NCBI GenBank assembly: GCA_033439265.1
Contig: JAVTVX010000035.1
Coordinates: 13,976,001 to 14,040,000, forward strand
DNA length: 64,000 bases
Source: Dillenia suffruticosa
Taxonomy: Eukaryota; Streptophyta; Magnoliopsida; Dilleniales; Dilleniaceae
Reading direction: 5' to 3'
The number at the start of each line of letters is the position of its first letter. The stretch's first letter is position 1. The notes beneath the pieces are model-generated. The model was given only the letters and a program-made list of their open reading frames with translations, was not told the DNA's origin and ran no database searches. Shown here one piece after another: positions 55,283 to 64,000 of this stretch. Both the position numbers and the translations under genes were made by a program.

Positions 55283-56564
55283 CTAAGAGGGGGTAGCTAC
55301 TGTATTGCTTCCTGTGCCCGTCCTAGGGATGGTACTAGTGGAAGGTGTCACCGAACCTGTTGGACCAGTTTTTGAGCCGCTAGAGGGACCTTTAACTTGC
55401 TGACTCCCTTGCCTTTCTTCTGTCAACTCAGGGCAAGAATAACGGAGGTGTCCCTCCTTCCGGCAGTGATAACACCTCTTAGGTCCTCTGCACGGACCCA
55501 TGTGAAACCCTTTACAAGTAGGGCAAGTCTGCATTCCACTTCCTCTGGATCTTGCTCCGATCCAACATTTTCAATGCCAGAAGTATTCGATTTATGAATT
55601 TGTTGGCTTTGAGGAAATCCCACCGATCCCGAAATAAATCCACCACTTTGATAGTCAGCAGTTCTGTTCTTCTTAGAGTTTTGGCCCAGTACAAATCCAC
55701 TGGACCTCTTATTCCCTTGGTGGTCCCTAACATTTCCCCTTTCAAGCACCATCTGTTCGGCCCTCAAGGCCAATTGCAACACGTTCTGGTATATGTGCTC
55801 ATCCGTGACTGACATCTTCTCTCGGATATTCAGGTTCAAGCCATCCTCAAACTTGAAGCGTCTACACTTTTCGGAGGTGATTAGCTCTGGTACGAATAAG
55901 GATAGGCTTCTAAATTTCACCTCATATTCCTTCACAGTCCTTGGCAAAGCCGAAAGAATTCTTTTCTCTTCAAGTCCTGATCGAATCGGGTGTAAAACCT
56001 CTGGTCGAATTCCCTAAGGAAATCGTGCCAAGTGAGAGGTGCAATTGCCCCTTCCTCTACTCCATCCCACCAAGTGCTAGCATCTTCGTCCAACAATCTC
56101 ACGGCTACCAAGAGTTTCAAACTATCCTCTATTGCCATATCCGTTACCGCTTTTCTGACCCTCTTGATCCATTTCTTTGCTTCCGTAGGATCACCAGATG
56201 CCGAGAAGGTTTCACAAGCAAGCTGCCTTGTTTCTTTAATCAGCTTGGACAACTGAATTGGAGAGCGGCTGCTTGGAGTGGCAACCGGAGGAGTGGGTGC
56301 TAGTGGGGCACCGGGTGCAGCAGCTGGCACCGAAGGAGGAACAGGTGGTGGAACTGTAGTCGGCCGCGGAGCTCGGTACTGTGCTCCAAAGGTACTCCAC
56401 CACTCCATAACTTCCTGAAGAGCAGCGACAGGAGGAGGAGCAGGCCCGGTAGAAGGAGCCAGGAGTGTGAACGTAGGTGGAGGAAGAGCATGCGAGGACG
56501 ACTCATCCTCGTGCTCCTGTGGAGGAATTTCGCTCACATTCCTCATTTTCCTTCGCGGAGGCAT
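55283..56564 (-). pseudogene. gag of element D
   Basis: Starts at 56564 (MPPRRKMRNVSEIPPQEHED), passes a Pro/Ala-rich stretch and reaches capsid: IQLSKLIKETRQLACETFSA, STWWDGVEEGAIAPLTWHDF, LREFDQRFYTRFDQDLKRKE. A frameshift near 55940 leads to YEVKFRSLSLFVPELITSEK and RRFKFEDGLNLNIREKMSVT; a second near 55500 leads to the Cys/His region with CPTCKGFHMGPC and the knuckle C-Y-H-C-R-K-E-G-H-L-R-Y-S-C-P. Two frameshifts only; all segments are present. Confidence 0.88.
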
Positions 56565-56813
56565 TGCAACCTATACAAAATAAGAAACTAGAATTAAGTC
56601 AAGGGTTAAGTGAAGACTAAGACTTAACCGCCTAAAAATATTCTTAATTCCCTAAGAAAACCATGGAAAGTTCTGTACAATTTCGAAGACCCTTTAAAAG
56701 AGCTTAACATTTTTTTCAAAAACCAAACATTTCAAAACCTTTAGAAACTTTTGGGACATTTGGAAACATTTCAAAACATTTCGAAACCATCATGCCTTTA
56801 AAATCGTGAATCT

Positions 56814-56833
56814 GTCTTTGATACCAATAAAGC
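56814..56833 (-). promoter_or_regulatory. Primer binding site of element D
   Basis: Minus strand GCTTTATTGGTATCAAAGAC beside the 5' LTR, with TTGGTATCA as in tRNA-Met-primed elements, offset by five bases from the LTR end. Confidence 0.8.
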
Positions 56834-59326
56834 TGTTACGCCCCGATTCTCGGATTGACCACGCGATAACCGCCGCGTCGTCTCGATACACGGGCAGAAC
56901 CTCCCCGTATACCGGGACTCCGCAAGGCTATCAAATTTACAATAAATCATCGAAAGCATAAGACTCTTCAAAACGTGAAATCACATAACAATACACACGC
57001 AAGGAGCCCATCCGGCCCATCCTTGAATATTCAAACACACACATTGGCACACATCGGGGAGTGGGATCCTGTACAAACATGCATGCGATGTGGCCATCCT
57101 AGCCATTCAGAATTCTCACCTCAATAAAGCGTATGACAAACAAGAAGTTCCAAAACATAGCCATCCGACTTTACCAACACTTACCTGAGGAAGACAAGCC
57201 AGTATCGGTAGAGTCCTAACGGTATGAGTTGTACAAAACTTCACAAAATTAGAGAAAAGTATCGAAATTAAGATTTACAGTCCAAATGTCCCAGTACAGA
57301 TATAAATGGTTTTACAAAAATAATCGAGTAATTAAAATAATAAAGAACAAATCAAAAAAATCAGCGGATTTTATCGATACTTGCCAACAACTCGGCCAGT
57401 ATCAATGAAATCCGCACGACAGGGGATGTACGGTCTTCCCTTTCCATGGTTTGAGATCTATAAATCTCCAAAAGTAACCCCTGCATGTGCCAAATACCTA
57501 TACAATCCATAAAAATACTGCACAAGCTCCGTCGAGTAGTCTCCCAACTAAGCCTCCTCTGAAAAAGGGGAAGAGAGGGGTGAGTATAGGGGTATACTCA
57601 GTGAGTGGAGTGCAATGGTGTGATTGTGTTCATAAATAAGGAGTAAATGTGGGGCAATCAAAGCATATCTCATAAATAACAGTTCATATGCATAAAACAT
57701 TTCAACAAATCACAATTTACAAAATATACATCCATGTCAATTATCATTTCAGAAAATCTTGGGGTTCCATCGAAAAACACTTCCGTCTTAGGGCGGCCAA
57801 ACCCAAACGAAATCTCGTCAAGGGTTTTTCTATCCAATGTCTCAAAACAAACCCCCTACCTTGGCGTTGGCTCGTACCTCACCGAGGTACACCAAATATA
57901 GTACGATTTCGGAAGAGGGAGGGACGTCTAACTCCCCTGCACATCCAAACCCCAAACCACGCCACCCCGTCGGATCGCTCCGTGGTGGGAATATGACTAT
58001 AGTCATCTGCGGCACCCTTCATTTCTAAATCAATCCAGTTCATAAGCAATGTGCCATAATTTTCCATCAAATAATCAACAATCTCATGCCAAATCATTTC
58101 ATAGAGCAATATCAAATAACATATGGCACAAAATCATTTTTAAACACAATGGATGCATTTATACTTTATAATACAGTTCAGACAGCCCACAGTCACAAAA
58201 CAATTCACATAAATCACGTAAAATCTTTCGAAAATCATTTATAAAGCAATTTTAAAACAAGTTTCTTATTCATGAACATAATGGACCATCTACTCACCTC
58301 TAGAGAGGGTATTCACTCCCTACACCCTATCCATACTCAAGAAATCTCCTTTCAAACTCCAATGGATTGTCCTGAAACAACCATAACAATTCTCAAGTCA
58401 TTTCTCCTCCAAACTTAAGGGTTCACAAACTTTCCTAATTTTGTTTAACCTTCATTTCTAACATTTTCTTGTTCCTATCCTCATTTTACCAATTTATCGT
58501 CATTTACATCTTTACAAAATTCATATTCACAACTCTTCTAAATTTTCTTAAATTAACATAGTCTTAGTTTTTTCTAATTTTTTCAATTCATGGACATACA
58601 TTCCAATTCTACCATATTGCAATTATTTCACAATCCTAGAGTTATTTTCAAAAATTAGCCCTTACCTGCGCAAAGAAAGGAGTGCAGATTCAGACCTAGG
58701 GTTTTCGCATTTGCCTACCAAACCTTCGTGCGCTATTCGATTTAATTCGAAACCTGCAATGCTTCCGATTTGAAGCAAAATTTAGTATTTAGGTTCAATC
58801 ACCAAAGGAAATTGAAACCCTAGAATATATTAATCGGAAATTCATACCACATGTACAGGGGATGAATTGAAATCTCGACTAGAGTTCTCGAGGGCTTACC
58901 GATGACTACCGAGTTGGGGTCTCTTCTAGGGTTGCAGCAAGTGTCTCGGTAGAAGGCAGCACGCGAATAGGCGAGGGAGAGAAGCAGTGGGCTGTTCGCG
59001 CGCGAGGGAGAGGGGTCGCGGCTGGTGGCGTTGGAGCGCTCGCGAGATGGAGCTGCTCGCTGGCTGTAGCAGCGCGGGAGGGAAGCCGCGCGCTGCGGCT
59101 GTGCAGCGCCCGCAAGAGAGAGAGAGAGAGAGAATCGGTGAGTGAAAGAGAGAGAGAGAGAGAGCTTGTGAGTATGTACATGGAGGGAAGGAGGTGGAGA
59201 AATTGAGAGAGTGAGAGAAGGTGAGAGACAGAGAACACGGGAGAGAATGAGGGGAAGAGAAGGTAAATTGGGAAAGTGACTTTCCGATTTTTTTTTTTTT
59301 TTTTTTTTGACTTTGCCGGTTTTTCA
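56834..59326 (-). repeat. 5' LTR of element D
   Basis: 2493 bp, TGTTACGCCCC to TTTTTCA. It ends in a GA-rich microsatellite zone (59113-59165) and a T run (59288-59308). Frames open across 58906-59354 are composition artefacts of this tract. Confidence 0.92.
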
Positions 59327-59331
59327 TTAAA

Positions 59332-59635
59332 TCTGTGGCAAAATTTAACCACAAAATATTATTCGTCGTTAATTAGTAACGAAATTTATAACGAAAAATA
59401 TTTTGTCACCAATTAGCGACGAATTTAACCACGAAAATTTTTTCGTCACTAATTAGTGACGAATTTAGTTACAAATGATATGTCCGTCGCTAATTTAACC
59501 ACGACTTCATTTTCGTCGCAAATTTTGTGACAAATTAGCGACGAAAAAATTTTTATCGCTAAATTCGTCGCAAAATGTCGACGAAATTTTTTCCGTCGCG
59601 AAAATCCGTGACTAAAACCGTATTTTTTTGTAGTG
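59332..59635. repeat. Right subterminal repeats and terminus of CACTA C
   Basis: Words TTAGCGACGAAT, ACGAAAATTTTTTCGTC and TCGTCGCAAATTT recur in both orientations up to the terminus TTTTTTTGTAGTG. Confidence 0.9.
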
Positions 59636-59638
59636 TGT

Positions 59639-59883
59639 ACTCAGCTAGCCAAGCAACCATGAGCAGTTGCCCAGTCAACTAGCTTATGCATCAGCTAATT
59701 GAGTAGCTATTAGTTGCTGCCCGGTTGACGGGCTGCAAAGACCAGTCAACCAAATGGATTTAACAAGCTACCCAGTTGACCAGCTACAAGGACTAATTGA
59801 CCGAGAAGCAATACAAAGAAGACTCGGCCAAGCATGCAAGAAATCAGTTGGTTGTCTATTTAGTTAACCAGTTGCCCATTTAG
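59639..59883 (+). repeat. 3' LTR of Copia A, part 2
   Basis: Continues from GTACTCAGCTAGCC with words such as GTTGACCAGCTACAAGGACT, matching 11768-12010 of the 5' LTR. It is interrupted by element I at 59884. Confidence 0.85.
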
Positions 59884-61022
59884 TGATGTGAACCCGTTGG
59901 GTATAAAAACCCTAGAACCCACAAACAAGTTAATTTAGCTCAAAAATCGTTCCAACGAATTATTTGAACCGGTGGAATTAAAGACCTCAACCCTTGCCCT
60001 AAAGGAGGAAAAACCTAAGGTATATGACCTTAGACCCGTTTCTCACTAGATCAAGAACCTTGGTATAAAGATGGAATGAATGACGCCACAATCTAGATGG
60101 TTCAAAACCTAGATTGATAAGTCAAAGAACTAAACAAGACTCATATCTTGAATAAGTTCAAAGTTCTCAAAAGAACAAGACTTGTGTGAAGAATCCTCAC
60201 AATTTTATTAATTCTCTCCAAAGTGTTTTTTACACAATGTATAATAACCTATTTATAGCCTAAAGGTAAAACATAATTGACAACTAAAAATTTAGTAACT
60301 CTCTAAACAATAAAGAATTAGGAAACTAAAAGTTACAAAAAAAAATAAGAATTAGGAAACTAAATAAATCAAACTACTTTGACCAAGTCTTGCTGCTATT
60401 TTTCTTTATTTTCGTCCTTCCTTGGTCTTGGATAGTTTTGGGCCTTTTATTCTTCCAACTGGACTTGCATGAGCATAATTGAGACCCCTTTTGGTTCTTC
60501 ATTCATTTGGGCTCCAATTTCTTATTGTAAAACCCTCTGAATTAAGTTATTCAGCTGGCTGTTGGTTGAATAAGAAAAGTGAATAAAGGAAGAAAATAAG
60601 GAATGTGAACAGTCGATTGTTTTGGATCTTTTATTTTTCCAACTGGACTTGCAAATTAAGAAAGAAACAAAGATGGAATGAATTGAATAAGAAAAGTGAA
60701 TAAAGGAAGAAAATAAGGAATATGAACAAATAAGAAAAAAAAAGAAATAAAGAAGAAACAAGAAAAGAAAAAAAATTGGAAACTGCCTTTGTTTTATGAA
60801 AAATTATAGACAAATATGAATAATTATAAACAGGTATGAACAACTCGAAGGGTAACCCGAAATTGGCTCTGATACCAACTGATGTGAACCCGTTGGGTAT
60901 AAAAATCCTAGAACTCACAAACAAGTTAATTTAGCCTAAAAATCGTTCCAACGAATTATTTGAACCGGTGGAATTAAAGATCTCAACCCTTGCCCTAAAG
61001 GAGGGTTTTACATTAAGAAATT
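59884..61022 (-). mobile_element. Element I: rearranged H-type non-autonomous LTR element
   Basis: Left LTR 59884-60553 begins TGATGTGAACC but stops short. A scrambled section follows (60554-60660) in which a 40-bp piece (GAATAAGAAAAGTGAATAAA...) and a piece of LTR (TTCCAACTGGACTTGCA) are duplicated. Then comes the H-type leader reversed, primer site GTTGGTATCAGAGC on the minus strand (about 60868-60881), and a second LTR 60882-61004 that is cut short. The last 18 bases (TTTTACATTAAGAAATTGA) match H LTR sequence in the opposite orientation. No target duplication is visible. Confidence 0.8.
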
Positions 61023-62258
61023 GATGGATGCCCATTTAGTCAGTTGGTTGTCCATTTAGTCAGCTGGCTGTCCATTTAGTTAGCTACCTGCCTACTTCTC
61101 CCATTCGATCGAATAACCAAACAATCGACTGTTCATTGCTTAGATGGATCAAGCACATATGTCTGATCATTTTCATCACTGCATAAATGTCTCATAGTTT
61201 GATTTCAATACCATATTACAATTGCATATTATATAGTCATCTTTGAATACATAACTCATATCTTTAACTCACTCAATGATTGCACGCACATGTAGATACC
61301 TTACACAGCTCATTTAAACTCTTATCAGAGTAGTTGAGGTTGTTTGAACTAAGTAACTAAACAGCAAATCTACTCTCCACTTGTTCTTGACTCTCCAAAC
61401 CCCAATAAATTAACATTTGAACATTTGAGTACTTTGAATATACCAGAAACCGAGTCTACTCAAAATATTTGAAAAACCCATGTATCAGTGGAAAATCCTT
61501 TAAAAAATTATATTTGAGCTCTAACGGTCATATTGTGTAGCAAAAGCAAACTCTCTCAATAGAAAAGAAAAAGGGAAGCATTCCACTGGATGAATAGAGA
61601 CCAATTGTTGGAAGTATTTAATGAAATATTTGACTGTGGTGGTTGAGGTATTAATGAAGAAGATTCAAAACCAAACCAACCACAACGGCTCATTGAAACA
61701 TCTCTCAATAAATACTCAGAAGTGAAGAGAGACAAACAAATTGAAGTACCGAGATAGAATAAAGTATTGAACACTCTGTTTTTCATCTACATTCTCTTAG
61801 ATCTAAACAAAACATTCTCTTATTACTTATTCTGTGAAACTCTTTCTTTGTGCATCACGAATGTTACATTTGAAGTCATTAACTTCACTCCTTGTAATAC
61901 CTTTATTTCCCTTGTACCAAAAATTCAAAAGATTAGAGAGGGATTCTTTACCTTAGATTTAGAGAGAGAAACAAACCGGTGAGCTTGGGAAACCTGGTGT
62001 TTGGATAGAAATGCTATAAAGGTCTAATTTGAATCTTGAGTCAAGTTTATACTGTTAAGTTAATAGTGAAAATCTAGAAGGAGCCTAAAACTAGAGTATA
62101 CCATTTTGGGTGGAATCATTATAAAATTATCTGTGTGTTCTGTTTTTCATTTCTCCTTGATTTCTTCATCTTACTTTTATTTTCAACAATCTCAAAATTC
62201 CTTAAACCATTGAAAATTTTCAATTCAATATATTCATCCCCCTCTAGGTTGTGTATTA
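61023..62258 (+). repeat. 3' LTR of Copia A, part 3
   Basis: Opens with three to four tandem copies of a 21-bp unit (CCATTTAGTCAGTTGGTTGT type, 61029-61095), longer than the array in the 5' LTR. It ends CCCCCTCTAGGTTGTGTATTA before CACCC (62259-62263). Confidence 0.85.
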
Positions 62259-62402
62259 CACCCCTTTCCTACACACCACAATCCACTTACTGCACTACCC
62301 CAGTTTACCTTCACGGTAGATTTTAATACTCTGTTTTTAACTCCATTTTCATTTGAACCCCATAACTCGACTCTCGCTTAGAAAACGGGATGGGTTATGA
62401 CA
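62259..62402 (+). repeat. 5' LTR of L, right part
   Basis: Continuation of the L LTR after Copia A, ending GGGATGGGTTATGACA. It has no other copy in this window because the 3' LTR is cut off. Confidence 0.65.
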
Positions 62403-62404
62403 AA

Positions 62405-62418
62405 TTTGTATCAGCATT
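62405..62418 (+). promoter_or_regulatory. Degenerate primer binding site of L
   Basis: ATTTGTATCAGCATTC-like sequence just inside the LTR: GTATCAG matches the core of TGGTATCAGAGC. Weak but in the right place. Confidence 0.55.
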
Positions 62419-62880
62419 CACGATTCTTGGCATAGACAATAGCGAAAAATAATTGGTTAGAGGAATATAACAAAGAACAAGAGATTCACATGCAAAAATA
62501 GAAGAAAAATCAGAGAAATATGATAAAAGGATGGACGCTCTCATGGCACACATTTATGAAAAATTAAATACTATATTGAAAATGTTTGGTGTCGTTGAGA
62601 ATATCAAAATTTTGATGAAAAATGAGCAAGAAAATAAAAAAAAATCAAATAATAACAAGACAAATCAAATGACATAAGAAATAATGTCAAAATTCATGAA
62701 AGAACAAGTGACGAAACAAGAAGTTGGGGTAAGGAATTTTGTACGAAAGTGGATAGAATAGAGACATAATTGGAAGAAGAAATAAAGGCAGAACAAGAAT
62801 TCTTCATGGTTAGTAATAATACTCTCGTTAAGACACCGTATATTGATATAAGTTTGCAATTTCCACCACTTCCAACTCTG
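62419..62880 (+). pseudogene. Gag-like or leader remnant of L
   Basis: Short Lys/Glu-rich reading frames with heptad-like spacing, for example EKYDKRMDALMAHIYEKLNT and ILKMFGVVENIKILMKNEQE (about 62515-62625), as often seen at the N-terminus of plant retroelement gag. No zinc knuckle, protease or RT follows. Confidence 0.4.
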
Positions 62881-62881
62881 G

Positions 62882-63532
62882 TCAATAGTAGAAGAAATAT
62901 AAAAGAAAACGTATCCAAAAACAACTATCTTGGTTTTCTTTTACTTTTTCAAGTTCCGATGCTTGGAGTATAAGATGAAAACAAGAAGACAAGCCATTTG
63001 ACATATTCAAGAAACAGAAGCATGATGGGATTGAAGCAGCTTCATGTATGTATTTGATATTGTTTTGGAAGAAGAAGTGGAAGATAAGGAGAGATGCAAG
63101 ACAAAAAAGGAGAAAAAGAAATACAAGAAGAAGAAAAAGAAGATGAAGACAACTCTCACTCTCCAATTTAGAACTAGTATCATCAGACTCATCTTCGTCA
63201 CTGTCCACTCCACTATACTTGTTAACATAGCCATCACCATTAACAGCACATATCTTATTACTTTCTGCAGAATTGTTGACACCAATTATAGAACCCACCT
63301 TACAATTTGCAAGGCCAACCCTTACCACTCCAGAATATCCCATTTCTTTACTTTTCAGAACATCTTTACCGGAACATGACTCACCAATTGCTATCCTTTC
63401 AACTTTGACATCACCAATCTTTTCAGCATCAAAAGAACCAAATTCACTACTTCTCACACCATCTCTAGAAGAATCCACTTCACCAATTTCATTCTTTTCA
63501 ACTTTCACAGAACCCATTTGTTCGCTTATCAT
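62882..63532 (-). CDS. Antisense repeat-rich ORF of element L (unknown function)
   Basis: A 216-codon open frame opposite to the LTR orientation; no family recognised. The N-terminal 110 residues contain degenerate units of about 25-33 residues sharing M/F-G-x-V-K-V-E-x-x-x-I-G-E: MGSVKVEKNEIGEVDSSRDG, KIGDVKVERIAIGESCSGKD, and a weaker MGYSGVVRVGLANCKVGSII. An acidic stretch (SGVDSDEDESDDTSSKLESE) follows, then a Leu/Phe-rich segment that could be a membrane span or simply the complement of a Lys-rich plus-strand run (63085-63150). Antisense extra ORFs near the 3' LTR are known in Tat-lineage gypsy elements, but nothing else ties L to them. The start is the first ATG and is uncertain. Confidence 0.35.
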   Translation of the reverse strand: MISEQMGSVKVEKNEIGEVDSSRDGVRSSEFGSFDAEKIGDVKVERIAIGESCSGKDVLKSKEMGYSGVVRVGLANCKVGSIIGVNNSAESNKICAVNGDGYVNKYSGVDSDEDESDDTSSKLESESCLHLLFLLLVFLFLLFCLASLLIFHFFFQNNIKYIHEAASIPSCFCFLNMSNGLSSCFHLILQASELEKVKENQDSCFWIRFLLYFFYY

Positions 63533-63862
63533 ACCATCTTCATTAAAAACAACCTCACAATTTCAAAGACTACTAATCTTTCCAACTTCAACAATGTCCG
63601 TTTCCCCATTAACAAAACCAATTTCACTGCTTTGAACACCATTCTAATCAAAGCAAAAAGAACTGCTCCACAAGGATGGAAGAACAATTCTGCATTCTTT
63701 TATACTCAAAGCAAAAACTAACATTGCAGTCGACTCTTTAATCCCTACTATTACAAAATTCGTCCACATCAGTCAACTCAACCATCACTGTAGTCAACTT
63801 ATTAAGCTCATTTTTCTATTTTTCACCCTTGAGGACAAGGGATGCTTTAAAGTGGCGGAATA

Positions 63863-64000
63863 TGTAACAGGTATGCAGCTGAAGCAAACTTCAAAAATTT
63901 AAATGAAATGGCTACTTCAGCAACAATTCTAACAACTATAACTACCTTAATCAATTGCAGTTAGATCAAAATGTAATAACAATAATGGAGGGATTGATTA
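63863..64000 (+). repeat. 3' LTR of L (cut by window end)
   Basis: TGTAACAGGTATGCAGCTGA onward, about 84 percent identical to 11346-11481. It is preceded by AAAGTGGCGGAA, a poor polypurine tract, and by CTTGAGGACAAGGG, a context common before the 3' LTR of plant gypsy elements. Confidence 0.8.

Larger units (their letters stand above)
43798..59326 (-). mobile_element. Element D: Tekay-like chromovirus in CACTA C
   Basis: Minus-strand gypsy element. 3' LTR is 43798-44840 plus 51822-52946 (split by B); 5' LTR is 56834-59326 (2493 bp). LTR starts are TGTCACGCCCC and TGTTACGCCCC; the intact LTR ends TTTTTCA. Target duplication TTAAA at 43793-43797 and 59327-59331. Internal genes: gag, protease, RT, RNase H. 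Integrase and chromodomain are lost in a deletion that also removed the end of the 3' LTR near 52946. Confidence 0.92.
41540..59635. mobile_element. CACTA C: non-autonomous CACTA element in the 3' LTR of Copia A
   Basis: Left end CACTACAAAAAAACAG at 41540; right end TATTTTTTTGTAGTG at 59635, an inverted match. Target duplication TGT at 41537-41539 and 59636-59638. Without element D it is about 2.56 kb and has no transposase. Arrays of TTTAGCGACGAAAA-type words occupy 41565-42010, 43480-43790 and 59335-59610. Two GC-rich islands and tRNA-like relics are arranged as a mirror around an AT-rich centre (42340-42890). Confidence 0.92.
11661..62258 (+). mobile_element. Copia A: Sirevirus-like Ty1/Copia element, pol deleted
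   Basis: Plus-strand Copia element. The 5' LTR is 11661-12111 plus 36293-37137, split by gypsy F. The internal region is 37138-41390. The 3' LTR is 41391-41539 plus 59639-59883 plus 61023-62258, split by CACTA C and element I. LTR pairing is shown by GATAATGAGCAAAATAATTT (11668) against GATAATGAACAAAATAATTT (41440), and AAATGTCTCATAGTTTGATT at about 36300 and 61190. Sirevirus features are the CTCTAGGTTGTGT LTR end, an ATTAGTATCACAGC primer site, multiple polypurine tracts before the 3' LTR, and a third gene after RNase H. Protease, integrase and RT are missing. Confidence 0.85.
11346..64000 (+). mobile_element. Element L: old LTR retrotransposon, outermost host of the nest
   Basis: TGTGACGAGTATGGAGCTGAAGC at 11346 and TGTAACAGGTATGCAGCTGAAGC at 63863 open matching sequences that run on for at least 136 bp with about 84 percent identity by eye, so they are the two LTR starts. 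The 5' LTR resumes at 62259 and ends TTATGACA at 62402, followed by a degenerate tRNA-Met-type primer site. Its own sequence is about 460 bp of LTR plus about 1460 bp of internal DNA; the remainder is later insertions. No pol is present, so it is a non-autonomous or deleted element. The 3' LTR is cut by the window end. Confidence 0.75.

Noticed and set aside
58906..59354. Ser/Leu-rich frames of 142-148 codons
   Set aside because: Antisense reading of the GA microsatellite at the end of the D LTR.

Overview
Repeat-dense nuclear DNA of a flowering plant, probably a eudicot; the species cannot be read from the sequence. The evidence is wall-to-wall plant LTR retrotransposons (Tekay-like and CRM-like chromoviruses, Sirevirus-like Ty1/Copia), CACTA DNA transposons with TTTAGCGACG-type subterminal repeats, and AT-rich spacers. 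I find no intact host gene, rRNA gene, functional tRNA gene or CRISPR array.

Left flank (1-11345): element J, a Tekay-like Ty3/Gypsy fragment on the minus strand (gag at 1-1274, long LTR from about 1426 to about 4690); element K, a decayed CACTA transposon (about 4690-9049) with a TNP2/DUF4216 transposase remnant; then 9050-11345 with no recognisable gene.

Right of 11346 the window is one nested stack. Element L (old LTR element, from 11346 past the window end) carries Copia A (11661-62258) in its 5' LTR. Gypsy F (12112-36287, TSD TCATC) sits in the 5' LTR of A. F carries a small CACTA E (12845-14021, TSD ATC) in one LTR, and Copia G (16390-28850, TSD TTCTT/TTTTT) in its integrase. G carries the short non-autonomous element H (17152-19142, TSD GAATG) in its 3' LTR. 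The 3' LTR of A was hit by CACTA C (41540-59635, TSD TGT) and by a damaged H-like element I (59884-61022). C contains Tekay-like D (43798-59326, TSD TTAAA), and D contains the almost intact CRM-like B (44841-51816, TSD GTACC). Two chains are therefore five deep: L>A>F>G>H and L>A>C>D>B. Approximate LTR divergence read by eye agrees with the nesting: L and F about 15 percent, G about 10, D about 3-4, B and H about 2.5.

Coding content is gag-pol: aspartic protease, reverse transcriptase, RNase H, integrase and, in F, a chromodomain. Nearly all of it is broken by stops, frameshifts or deletions; B needs the fewest changes. The items most worth a second look are (1) a third gene downstream of pol in both Copia elements, (2) family-specific short words repeated in both the Copia LTRs and the pol-ORF3 spacer, (3) CACTA elements with GC-rich islands next to tRNA-like relics, mirrored in element C, and (4) a repeat-rich antisense ORF in element L. 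Unoccupied sites for two of the insertions survive in paralogous LTRs inside the same window.
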